Source: Streptosporangium brasiliense (GTDB lineage: Bacteria; Actinomycetota; Actinomycetes; Streptosporangiales; Streptosporangiaceae). From it: a stretch of DNA of 64,000 nucleotides. Shown here piece by piece: positions 37,124-44,761 of this stretch. The notes under the pieces are model-generated. The model was given only the letters and a program-made list of their open reading frames with translations, did not search any database and was not told where the DNA came from. Position 1 is the stretch's first letter. Each line of letters begins with the position of its first letter. Position numbers and translations under genes: made by a program. The stretch covers positions 1 through 64,000 of the forward strand of contig NZ_JAUSRB010000002.1 in NCBI RefSeq assembly GCF_030811595.1, read 5' to 3'.

Positions 37124-37732
37124 GTGAGTGTAGAACTGGCCGTCTGGCACGAGCCCGAGCCGATCAGCAGACAACGCGCGGAGAGCGTCTTCCAGGCGCT
37201 GCGCCGCGGAGAGCCCGGCGCCGCCGAGCCGCACCCCGGGGTGGCGGCGTTCGCCGGGCGGCTGGCCGAGGCCGAGCAGGTCTCCCCCGCCCACGCCGTG
37301 GTCACCGTGGACCCGGACCGGGCCGACGAGGTCTCGGGCGAGGTCTTCGCCCTGGCCCGTGAGTGCGGGCTGGTCTGCTACGACCCGCAGCGGGGGCTGG
37401 TGCACAACCTGGCGCCGCTGGGCGTCTACTCCGGCATGCAGATGCACACCGGCGACGGGATGATCGTGGTCGATCCCGACCTGCGGCTCGTCACCGACGC
37501 GCTGGCCACCATGTCGCCGCAGAACCCGTTCACGGCGCTGGTCGTCTTCGGCGAGCACTTCGTCCAGACGTCCCCGGAGATCACGGGCTACGAGCTGGAG
37601 TACAAGGACAGCGTCCAGGACCTGATGTTCCGTACGCACGTCCCCGATCTGGAGACGGTCCAGGACGCCTTCGCCGAGTACGCCACCGGCGGACGGACCT
37701 TCCTCGACCGCCACGACTGGAGCCGCGTCTGA
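37124..37732 (+). CDS. Hypothetical protein
   Basis: A 202-residue soluble protein, unrecognised. It starts VELAVWHEPEPISRQRAESVFQALRRGE and has segments such as CGLVCYDPQRGLVHNL and MSPQNPFTALVVFGEHFVQTSPE. The phrase about a bipartite 'DP..V...G' pattern suggests a small alpha/beta fold that is common in actinomycete genomes, with no visible catalytic motif. GTG 37124 begins the conserved-looking part and a TAGGAC hexamer lies 9 nt before it, so a nearly leaderless message is possible. It is divergent from the membrane protein at 35112. Confidence 0.7.
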   Translation: MSVELAVWHEPEPISRQRAESVFQALRRGEPGAAEPHPGVAAFAGRLAEAEQVSPAHAVVTVDPDRADEVSGEVFALARECGLVCYDPQRGLVHNLAPLGVYSGMQMHTGDGMIVVDPDLRLVTDALATMSPQNPFTALVVFGEHFVQTSPEITGYELEYKDSVQDLMFRTHVPDLETVQDAFAEYATGGRTFLDRHDWSRV

Positions 37733-37783
37733 GCCCGCGCCCCCGTGGCGGCCCGGGACCGGGCCGCCACGGGGGCCGTCAGG

Positions 37784-38782
37784 TCACTCGCCGGGGAAGC
37801 GGACTCCCACCTGCCCGCGGACCTCGTCCATGATGCCCATCACGTCGAGAGTGGCCTGCCAGGGCACGAGCGGGCTCTCCAGCAGGCCCTCGCGCAGGCA
37901 GCGCATGGCCTCGGCGGCCTCGTGCAGCATGCCCGTCCCCTCGTAGGGGACGTGGAAGGTCTCCGGTTCGGCGTCCATGCGGTACAGGGTGAAGGTGTCG
38001 GGGCGGAAGAACAGGTGCGGCAGCTCGATCCGGCCCAGCGGGCCGGAGACCGACGCGGTGACCGGGCCGTCGGTGGTGATGCCGCACGACAGCAGCGCCA
38101 CCGCGCCGCTGTCGTAGCCCAGCAGCACACCGGTGTTCTCGTCCACGCCCTCGGGGGTCAGCCGGGCCCAGGACCGCACCGCGGCGGGGGCGCCGAGCAT
38201 GAGGTAGGCGAAGGAGATCGGATAGACGCCCAGGTCGAGCAGGGCGCCGCCGCCCAGCTCGGGGTCGCGGAGCCGGTGGTCCGGCCCGACGTCGAAGGAG
38301 GTCCCGAAGTCGGCGTGGACGGTGCCGACCGGGCCGACCGCTCCCCCCTCGACCAGCTCCACGATCTTGCGGATGGCCGGGATGCAGCGCATCCACATGG
38401 CCTCCATGAGGAACAGCCTCCGCTCCCGCGCGAAGTCCGTCAGCTTGGCGGCCTGGGCCCGGTTGAGGGTGAAGGGCTTCTCGCACAGTACGGCCTTGCC
38501 CGCGCTCAGGCAGGTCAGCACGGCGTCGTAGTGGGCGTTCTGCGTGTTCGCGACGTAGACGATGTCCACCTCGGGATCGGCGGCCAGCTCGGCCCAGCTC
38601 CCGTGAGCACGGGGGATGCCGTGCCGGTCGGCGAACGCCCGGGCGGGCCCGGCGGACCTGGAACCGACCGCGACCACCTCGGCGTCCGGCAGGAGCTTCA
38701 GGTCCTCGGTGAACGTGGCGGCGATCCCGCCGGTTGCCAGAATTCCCCACTTAATCGTGCTCATGGGGACATATCTCACCAT
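37784..38782 (-). CDS. Gfo/Idh/MocA-family NAD(P)-dependent oxidoreductase
   Basis: A 332-residue dehydrogenase. The N-terminal Rossmann fold reads KWGILATGGIAATFTEDL; the family's EKP motif is VLCEKPFTLN; the C-terminal dimerisation domain contains GGGALLDLGVYPISFAYLM. Members oxidise or reduce sugars, inositols or trans-dihydrodiols; the substrate here is unknown. ATG 38782 (MVRYVPMSTIKWG) is preferred over the family-like ATG 38764 because GAGGAG lies about 8 nt before it, while nothing precedes the inner ATG. The gene stands between unrelated genes. Confidence 0.88.
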   Translation of the reverse strand: MVRYVPMSTIKWGILATGGIAATFTEDLKLLPDAEVVAVGSRSAGPARAFADRHGIPRAHGSWAELAADPEVDIVYVANTQNAHYDAVLTCLSAGKAVLCEKPFTLNRAQAAKLTDFARERRLFLMEAMWMRCIPAIRKIVELVEGGAVGPVGTVHADFGTSFDVGPDHRLRDPELGGGALLDLGVYPISFAYLMLGAPAAVRSWARLTPEGVDENTGVLLGYDSGAVALLSCGITTDGPVTASVSGPLGRIELPHLFFRPDTFTLYRMDAEPETFHVPYEGTGMLHEAAEAMRCLREGLLESPLVPWQATLDVMGIMDEVRGQVGVRFPGE

Positions 38783-38815
38783 GTATGGCTCTCCTCGGAC
38801 ACGGCCCGCACCGGC

Positions 38816-38863
38816 GAGCCCGGCGCGGGCCATACCGGAGAACCCGGCGCGGGCCGTACCGGA
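38816..38863. repeat. 24-bp tandem duplication
   Basis: Two 24-bp units (38816-38839, 38840-38863) differ at two positions and contain CCCGGCGCGGG. They lie in the gap between prfC and the oxidoreductase gene on the same strand. Confidence 0.75.
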
Positions 38864-38866
38864 CGG

Positions 38867-40450
38867 TCAGCCGCGGGTGTCGGCGAGCAGCGCCTTGAGC
38901 ACCAGGCCGGGGTGATCGCGCAGCACGCCGCGCATCCGCCACTCGTCGGTGAACAGCGCCAGCAGCTCCCCGTCGATCGCCCGGGTGAAGACCTCCACGC
39001 CGCGCTGGCGGGCCAGGACCGGCGCGGACTCGGCGTCGGTGATCCGGGCCAGGCTGAAGTCGAGCCGGTCCATCGCGATCTCGGTGTTGAACTCGCCGGC
39101 GAGCCGGTGCTTGACCACGTCGAACTGCATCGGGCCGACCGCCGCGAGCACCGGCGACTGGTCACCCCGGATGTCGGAGCGGAGGACCTGGACGACGCCC
39201 TCGGCCTCCATCTGCTCGATGCCCTTGCGGAACTGCTTGGCCCGGCTGGAGTCGCGGCAGCGGGCCGTCCAGAAGTGCTCGGGCGCGAAGCTCGGGATCC
39301 TCGGGAACTCGACCGCCGAGCCGTCGTAGAGGGTGTCGCCGGGGCGCAGGGCCGTGGCGTTCACCAGGCCGACCACGTCTCCGGGGAAGGCCTCCTCGAT
39401 CGTGGCACGCTCCTGGCCGAAGACCGACTGGGCGTATTTGGTGGCGAAGGGACGCCCGGTCGCCGCGTGGGTCAGCACCATGCCCCGCTCGAACCGGCCC
39501 GAGCAGACCCGGACGAAGGCGATCCGGTCGCGGTGCGAGGGGTCCATGTTGGCCTGCACCTTGAAGACCAGGCCGGAGAACGGCTTGTCCAGCGGGCGGG
39601 GGTCGTCCTTCACGTCGGGGCGGGGCGCGGGCGCGGGCGCGACGTCGACCATGGCGTCCAGCAGGCGGCCGACGCCGAAGTTGTTCAGGGCGGCGCCGAA
39701 GAGCACGGGGGTGGACTCGTGCGCCTCGAACGCCTTCTGGTCGTGGTCGGACCCGATCGCCGACAGCAGGTCGACCTCGTCCTTGGCGCGCTCCCAGTCT
39801 TCGCCCAGCTCGGCGAGGGCCTGGTCGGGGGTGAGCTCCGTCTCGATGGCCTTGGTGGCACCGCCGGGGGTGCGGGTGTAGCGGACCGCCTGGTCGACGA
39901 CGCGGTCCACCACGCCGTGGAAGAAACCGCCGGTGCCGATCGGCCAGGTGAGCGGGGTGGGCCGCAGACCGGTCTTCTCCTGGATCTCGTCCAGCAGCTC
40001 CAGCGCCTCGCGGCCGGGCCGGTCCCACTTGTTGACGAACGTGATGACCGGGATCCGGCGGTGCCGGCAGACCTCGAACAGCTTCAGGGTCTGCGGCTCC
40101 ATGCCCTTGGCCGCGTCGAGTAGCATGACCGCGCAGTCGACGGCGGCCAGCACACGGTAGGTGTCCTCGGAGAAGTCGGCGTGGCCGGGGGTGTCGACCA
40201 GGTTGAACATGTGGCCCCGGTATTCGAACCGGAGAGCGGCGGAGGTGATGGAGATGCCTCGGGCCTTCTCCATGTCCATCCAGTCGGAGGTCACACCGCG
40301 GCGGCCGGACTTGCCGTGCACGGCGCCGGCCTCGGTGATCGCCGAGGCGTGCAGCGCCAGCGCCTCGGTCATGGTCGACTTACCGGCGTCGGGGTGGCTG
40401 ATCACCGCGAACGTGCGGCGCCGTGCCGCCTCCTGGATGATCGCGGTCAT
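38867..40450 (-). CDS. prfC: Peptide chain release factor 3
   Basis: A 527-residue translational GTPase that recycles RF1/RF2 from the ribosome after termination. G-motifs: SHPDAGKST (G1), RGISITSAALRF (G2 region), DTPGHADFSEDTY (G3) and NKWDRPG (G4). The elongated N-terminal GTP-binding domain with the RF3-specific insert (GKSGRRGVTSDWMDMEKARG) and C-terminal domains match the family. ATG 40450 follows AGGAA. A 24-bp duplication and the oxidoreductase lie downstream. Confidence 0.96.
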   Translation of the reverse strand: MTAIIQEAARRRTFAVISHPDAGKSTMTEALALHASAITEAGAVHGKSGRRGVTSDWMDMEKARGISITSAALRFEYRGHMFNLVDTPGHADFSEDTYRVLAAVDCAVMLLDAAKGMEPQTLKLFEVCRHRRIPVITFVNKWDRPGREALELLDEIQEKTGLRPTPLTWPIGTGGFFHGVVDRVVDQAVRYTRTPGGATKAIETELTPDQALAELGEDWERAKDEVDLLSAIGSDHDQKAFEAHESTPVLFGAALNNFGVGRLLDAMVDVAPAPAPRPDVKDDPRPLDKPFSGLVFKVQANMDPSHRDRIAFVRVCSGRFERGMVLTHAATGRPFATKYAQSVFGQERATIEEAFPGDVVGLVNATALRPGDTLYDGSAVEFPRIPSFAPEHFWTARCRDSSRAKQFRKGIEQMEAEGVVQVLRSDIRGDQSPVLAAVGPMQFDVVKHRLAGEFNTEIAMDRLDFSLARITDAESAPVLARQRGVEVFTRAIDGELLALFTDEWRMRGVLRDHPGLVLKALLADTRG

Positions 40451-40676
40451 TTCCTGGTCTCCTAGCCGTGCGTAGGGTGGGGAGCCCCGCGTCGCGCGGG
40501 CCGTCGCAACAGCTTACGCGCCGCCGCAGCTGTCAACAGATGTGGCAACACTTCCCCAGGCCGCTTGCGTCACCATGGTGTTCAGTGGATTGTGGAACAA
40601 CTCGGTTCGCCCCATGCCCGTCCCAACTGCTCGAAAGCGACTCACTCGTGCAACTCGACGTCCCAGTGGTGTGCAG

Positions 40677-41438
40677 ATGATCACACTTCGCTATGCGGCT
40701 GGCTCCGATGTCGGCCGGGTCCGCCAGGGCAACGAGGACGCGGCCTACGCCGGCGCCCGACTGCTCGCCGTCGCCGACGGGATGGGCGGCCACGTGGGTG
40801 GGGAGGTCGCCAGCTCGGCGGCGATCGCCACGGTGGCCGGCCTGGACCATGAGACCCCCGAGGACCTGGTCGCCGCGGCCGAGGCCGGGGTCCGCAGGGC
40901 CAACCAGCGCCTGCGCGAACTGGTCGAGCAGGACCCGAGCCTCACCGGCATGGGCACCACGCTGACCCTGATGCTCTGGGACGGGCCGAGGGTCGCCCTG
41001 GCCCATATCGGCGATTCCCGCGCCTACCTGCTCCGCAACGGCGATCTCTACCAGATCACCTACGACCACACCCTGGTCCAGACGTTGATGGACGACGGGC
41101 GGATCACCGCCGAGGAGGCCGCCCGGCACCCGCACCGGTCGATCCTGCTCCAGGTCCTGGACGGCGGCGAGAACGTCGACCCCGACCTCTCCCTGCGCGA
41201 CGCCGAGGTCGGCGACCGTTACCTGCTCTGCTCCGACGGCCTGTCCGGGGTGGTCGACGCCGACCGGCTCCGGCACGTGCTCGCCGAGATCGACGACCTC
41301 GACGCGGTGACCCGGCAGCTCATCGAGCTCGCCTGCGAGGCCGGCGGCCCCGACAACATCACCTGCGTGGTCGCGGACGTGGTCGAGGGGCCCGGCCCGG
41401 ACACCCCCGTGGTGGTCGGCGCGGCCTCCCCCTCCTAG
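40677..41438 (+). CDS. PP2C-family Ser/Thr phosphatase
   Basis: A 253-residue PP2C (PPM) phosphatase that opposes Ser/Thr protein kinases. Metal-binding motifs are VRQGNEDAAY, LLAVADGMGGHVGGEVAS, GMGTTLTLML, LAHIGDSRAYLLR, YLLCSDGLSGVV and GGPDNITCVV, all near the classical positions. It lacks the transmembrane segment of mycobacterial PstP, so it is probably soluble. ATG 40677 begins the catalytic domain (ITLRYAAGSDVGRVRQG); the frame is open upstream to 40542. A close paralogue lies at 62284-63081. Confidence 0.9.
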   Translation: MITLRYAAGSDVGRVRQGNEDAAYAGARLLAVADGMGGHVGGEVASSAAIATVAGLDHETPEDLVAAAEAGVRRANQRLRELVEQDPSLTGMGTTLTLMLWDGPRVALAHIGDSRAYLLRNGDLYQITYDHTLVQTLMDDGRITAEEAARHPHRSILLQVLDGGENVDPDLSLRDAEVGDRYLLCSDGLSGVVDADRLRHVLAEIDDLDAVTRQLIELACEAGGPDNITCVVADVVEGPGPDTPVVVGAASPS

Positions 41439-41471
41439 GCGCTCCCAGGCGACCGCCCTCCCCAGACGGCC

Positions 41472-41624
41472 GTCCTTCCCGGATGGCTGTCCTTCCCGAG
41501 CGGCCGTCCTTCCCGTAGGCGACCGCCCCTCCCAGACGCCCCCCTGCCGGGCGGCCGTCCTTCCTGGATGGCTGTCCTTCCCGGGTGGCTGTCCTTCCCG
41601 GATGGCTGTCCTTCCCCGGCGGCC
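41472..41624. repeat. 17-bp tandem repeat array, about 9 units
   Basis: GTCCTTCC recurs at 41472, 41489, 41506, 41557, 41574, 41591 and 41608, all at multiples of 17 bp; the gap at 41523-41556 holds degenerate units. It lies in the gap between the PP2C gene and the small membrane peptide. Confidence 0.85.
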
Positions 41625-41731
41625 GTCTCGCGCCCGGCGGGCCGTGGCGCCGGATCCTGGCCGTCGGGCGGGGCAGCCGCTATCGTCGGATTCCTCGCGC
41701 TCCTCGCCGGTCACCGCTCTGGAGGCATGTC

Positions 41732-41824
41732 ATGTACAAGGAATTCGCCATCGAGGCGATCGTGTGGCTCATCCCCGTCGTGATCCTCGTCGGCCTGGCT
41801 TACATGATCACTCGGCCCGCCTGA
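41732..41824 (+). CDS. 30-residue membrane peptide
   Basis: A small frame with the sequence MYKEFAIEAI then VWLIPVVILVGLAYMITRPA: a short amphipathic start followed by one hydrophobic helix of about 18 residues. GGAGG sits 6 nt before ATG 41732, a TANNNT-type -10 (TATCGT) is at 41681-41686, and an intrinsic terminator follows the stop. This complete transcription unit argues that it is a real gene. Single-helix peptides of this size often bind and regulate a larger membrane complex (KdpF and CydX are examples), but no partner can be named. Confidence 0.65.
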   Translation: MYKEFAIEAIVWLIPVVILVGLAYMITRPA

Positions 41825-41869
41825 CCTCCTCCCCCTCTCTCCTGCCGCCGCGGGCCCGGAGCGCCGCCG

Positions 41870-41903
41870 CGGGCCCGGAGCCCCCGGCCCGCTGAAATTT
41901 TTT
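41870..41903 (+). terminator. Intrinsic terminator after the small membrane peptide
   Basis: Stem CGGGCC (41870-41875) with GGCCCG (41886-41891), then CTGAAATTTTTT ending in six T (41898-41903). True U-tract terminators are uncommon in such GC-rich genomes. Confidence 0.6.
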
Positions 41904-42022
41904 CCAGCATTCTTCATGAGCCGGGAACTATCCCCTTTACCCAATCTTTATGTGTAAGTAGTCAGGCACATGCGCTCGGGGGAGCGCCATTGGGCACACC
42001 CGCAGGGGGATATCGCACGTCA

Positions 42023-42628
42023 ATGGGCCATTTTGTCGATGCCGCATTAGCTTTTCCGACTGTTCTGTTCACATTCCCGCTCGTGGTGATCATCGGTTAC
42101 TGGCTGCTCGTCGTGTTCGGCGGCGCCGGGTCCGACGGTGACGGCGGGACGGAGCCCGCCGGATCCGGCGGGCTCCTGGGAGGTCTCGGGCTGGGCGGGG
42201 TGCCGGCCGTGGTGACCGTGTCACTGCTGGCCGTCATCGGGTGGTCCGTGAGCCTGGCCGGCGGCGTGCTGTTCAGCGGCGTCCCCGCGCTGACCGGCGT
42301 GCTGGTCGCGGCGCTCGTCTGCGCCTGGGCCGGCGCCCGCCTGGCCGTGCGGCCGCTGCGCCGCGCCGCCCGGAGGGGGCGCGGACCCTCCCGCGCCGAT
42401 TTCGTGGGCCGGACATGCGTCATCCGCACAGGCCGGGTGGACGCGGCCTTCGGCCAGGCCGAGGCCACCGCCCCGGACGGTTCTTCCGCTCTCGTTCAAG
42501 TCAGGCAGACCGGCGACGACGCTTTCGACGCCGGCGACACCGCCCTGATATTCGCCTACGACTCCGCGGGCGAGTTCTTCTGGGTGATGCCGTACGACGC
42601 GGAACTCGACCCTGACCGTCCTATTTAG
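42023..42628 (+). CDS. NfeD-like membrane protein, YqiJ type
   Basis: A 201-residue membrane protein with three helices (FPTVLFTFPLVVIIGYWLLV, PAVVTVSLLAVIGWSVSL, TGVLVAALVCAWAGARLAV) and a C-terminal OB-like beta domain (GRTCVIRTGRVDAAFGQAEA, ALIFAYDSAGEFFWVMPYD). NfeD-family proteins partner with flotillins; YqiJ-YqiK is the E. coli example. ATG 42023 matches the family start; TTG 41990 with GGGGGAG before it is an alternative. The flotillin gene starts 12 bp after the stop. Confidence 0.82.
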   Translation: MGHFVDAALAFPTVLFTFPLVVIIGYWLLVVFGGAGSDGDGGTEPAGSGGLLGGLGLGGVPAVVTVSLLAVIGWSVSLAGGVLFSGVPALTGVLVAALVCAWAGARLAVRPLRRAARRGRGPSRADFVGRTCVIRTGRVDAAFGQAEATAPDGSSALVQVRQTGDDAFDAGDTALIFAYDSAGEFFWVMPYDAELDPDRPI

Positions 42629-42640
42629 CCGAAGGACCAC

Positions 42641-44761
42641 ATGGACGTCATATCCACCGGATTCGGCATCCTCCTCGCCGTCATCCTCCTCATCGTCATC
42701 GGTCTGCTGTTCGCCGCCGGCCGCCTGTTCAACAAGGTCGAGCAGGGCAAGGCGCTGATCGTCTCCAAAATCAACTCGGTGGACGTCACCTTCACCGGGG
42801 CGATCGTGCTGCCCGTGTTCCACAGGTCCGAGATCATGGACATCTCGGTGAAGACCATCGAGATCGAACGGACCGGCCGCGAGGGCCTGATCTGCCGGGA
42901 CAACATCCGGGCCGACATCCGGATCACCTTCTTCGTCCGGGTCAACAAGACCGCCGAGGACGTCGTCAAGGTCGCCCAGGCCATCGGCACCGCCCGGGCC
43001 AGCGACCAGGAGACGCTGCAGGAGCTGTTCAACGCCAAGTTCTCCGAGGCGCTCAAGACCGTCGGCAAGCAGCTCGACTTCGTCGACCTCTACACCCAGC
43101 GCGACCACTTCCGCGACCAGATCATCCAGGTCATCGGCACCGACCTGAACGGCTACAGCCTTGAGGACGCGGCCATCGACTACCTGGAGCAGACCTCGCT
43201 GCTCTCCCTCGACAAGAACAACATCCTCGACGCGCAAGGCATCAGGAAGATCACCGAGCTGACCGCGATCGAGCACGTGCGGACCAACGAGTTCCAGCGG
43301 CACGAGGAGAAGGAGATCACCCGCCAGAACGTGGACGCGCGCGAGGCCATCCTCGAACTGGAGCGCCGCCAGGCCGACGCGGAGGCCAAGCAGCGGCGCG
43401 AGGTCGAGACCATGCGCGCCCGCGAGGAGGCGGAGGTCGCCAAGGTGCAGGCCGAGGAGCGGCTCAAGGCGCTGGCCGCCGGTCTGCGCACCGACGAGCA
43501 GCTCGGCATCCAGCACGAGAACCAGGCCCGCGAGATCGCCGTGGCGGCGAAGAACCGCGAGCGGGTGATCGCCATCGAGTCCGAGCGGATCGAGAAGGAC
43601 CGCATGCTGGAGGTGATCTCCCGCGAGCGGGAGACCGAGCTGTCGCGCATCGCCAAGGACAAGGAGCTCGAAGGTGAGAAGCGCTCCATCGCCGAGGTGA
43701 TCCGGGAGCGGATCGCGGTGGAGAAGACGGTCGCCGAGCAGGAGGAGAACATCAAGCGCCTGCGCGTGGTCGAGGAGGCCGAGCGGACCCGCCAGGCCGT
43801 GATCATCCAGGCCGAGGCCGAGGCTCAGGAGAGCCTGGTCAAGGACATCAAGGCGGCCGAGGCGGCCGAGGCGGCGTCCCGGCACAGGGCGCGCGAGGCG
43901 CTGGTGCTGGCCGAGTCGCGGCAGCAGGCCGCCGAGCTCGACGCCCGCGCCAAGATCCGCCTGGCCGAGGGCGTGCAGGCCGAGGCGGCCGCGGCCGGCC
44001 TGGCCGAGGTTCAGGTGCGCGAGCGGGACGCCGCGGCGATCGAGCAGGTCGGCCGGGCCGAGGCCGCGGTCGAGCGGGAGAAGGCGCTGGCGCTGGCCGA
44101 GGGCGAGCAGGCCAGGGCGCTCGCCGCGGCGGTGGGCGTGCGGGAGCGGCTCAAGGCCGAGGCCGAGGGCGAGCAGGCCATGGCCCTCGCGGCCGCCTCG
44201 GCCGTCGGCGAGAAGCTCAAGGCCGAGGCGGAGGGCCTGACCCAGAAGGCGGCGGCGATGGCCGCGCTGGACGACGCGACCCGCGCCCACGAGGAGTACC
44301 GGCTGCGGCTGGAGGCGGACAAGGAGATCCGTCTCGCCGGGGTGGATGTCCAGCTCAAGGTCGCCGAGGCGCAGGCGGCCGTGCTGTCGGCGGGGCTGGC
44401 CAAGGCCAACATCGACATCGTCGGCGGCGACAGCGTGTTCTTCGACCGGCTGATGAGCTCGATCACCATGGGCAAGACCGTGGACGGCTTCGTGCGGCAC
44501 TCCGACGTCACCCAGGCGCTGGCCGGGCCGTACCTGAACGGCTCGCAGAGCCTGCCCACCGACCTGACCAGGATGCTGGGCTCACTCGGCACCGCCGACG
44601 TGCGTGACCTCTCCCTCTCCGCCCTGCTGGTGAAGCTGATCAATTCGGGCGGGGCCGACGCGGACAGGCTGCGTGACCTGCTGGGCGCCGCGCAGGAGAC
44701 CGCCGCTCCCCCGGTCCCCTCTGACGCCCAGGTCGCCGCCCTCGACTCCGGCACGCGGTGA
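42641..44761 (+). CDS. Flotillin-family protein, YqiK type
   Basis: A 706-residue scaffold protein. One N-terminal membrane anchor (GILLAVILLIVIGLLFAAG), a SPFH/band-7 domain (KALIVSKINSVDVTFTGAIV, RADIRITFFVRVNKTAEDVV), then ~400 residues of Ala/Glu/Arg-rich coiled coil (EAILELERRQADAEAKQR, AEAEGEQAMALAAASAV). Flotillins oligomerise on the membrane to organise lipid microdomains and fluidity. The length, near twice that of classic FloT, fits the YqiK subgroup. The stop overlaps the giant ATPase start by 4 bp, so all three genes are likely made together. Confidence 0.9.
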   Translation: MDVISTGFGILLAVILLIVIGLLFAAGRLFNKVEQGKALIVSKINSVDVTFTGAIVLPVFHRSEIMDISVKTIEIERTGREGLICRDNIRADIRITFFVRVNKTAEDVVKVAQAIGTARASDQETLQELFNAKFSEALKTVGKQLDFVDLYTQRDHFRDQIIQVIGTDLNGYSLEDAAIDYLEQTSLLSLDKNNILDAQGIRKITELTAIEHVRTNEFQRHEEKEITRQNVDAREAILELERRQADAEAKQRREVETMRAREEAEVAKVQAEERLKALAAGLRTDEQLGIQHENQAREIAVAAKNRERVIAIESERIEKDRMLEVISRERETELSRIAKDKELEGEKRSIAEVIRERIAVEKTVAEQEENIKRLRVVEEAERTRQAVIIQAEAEAQESLVKDIKAAEAAEAASRHRAREALVLAESRQQAAELDARAKIRLAEGVQAEAAAAGLAEVQVRERDAAAIEQVGRAEAAVEREKALALAEGEQARALAAAVGVRERLKAEAEGEQAMALAAASAVGEKLKAEAEGLTQKAAAMAALDDATRAHEEYRLRLEADKEIRLAGVDVQLKVAEAQAAVLSAGLAKANIDIVGGDSVFFDRLMSSITMGKTVDGFVRHSDVTQALAGPYLNGSQSLPTDLTRMLGSLGTADVRDLSLSALLVKLINSGGADADRLRDLLGAAQETAAPPVPSDAQVAALDSGTR

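Noticed and set aside
41568..41783. Nested small frames in the 17-bp repeat region upstream of the 30-residue peptide
   Set aside because: They arise from the repeat read in phase (17 bp cycles frames), and only ATG 41732 has a Shine-Dalgarno.
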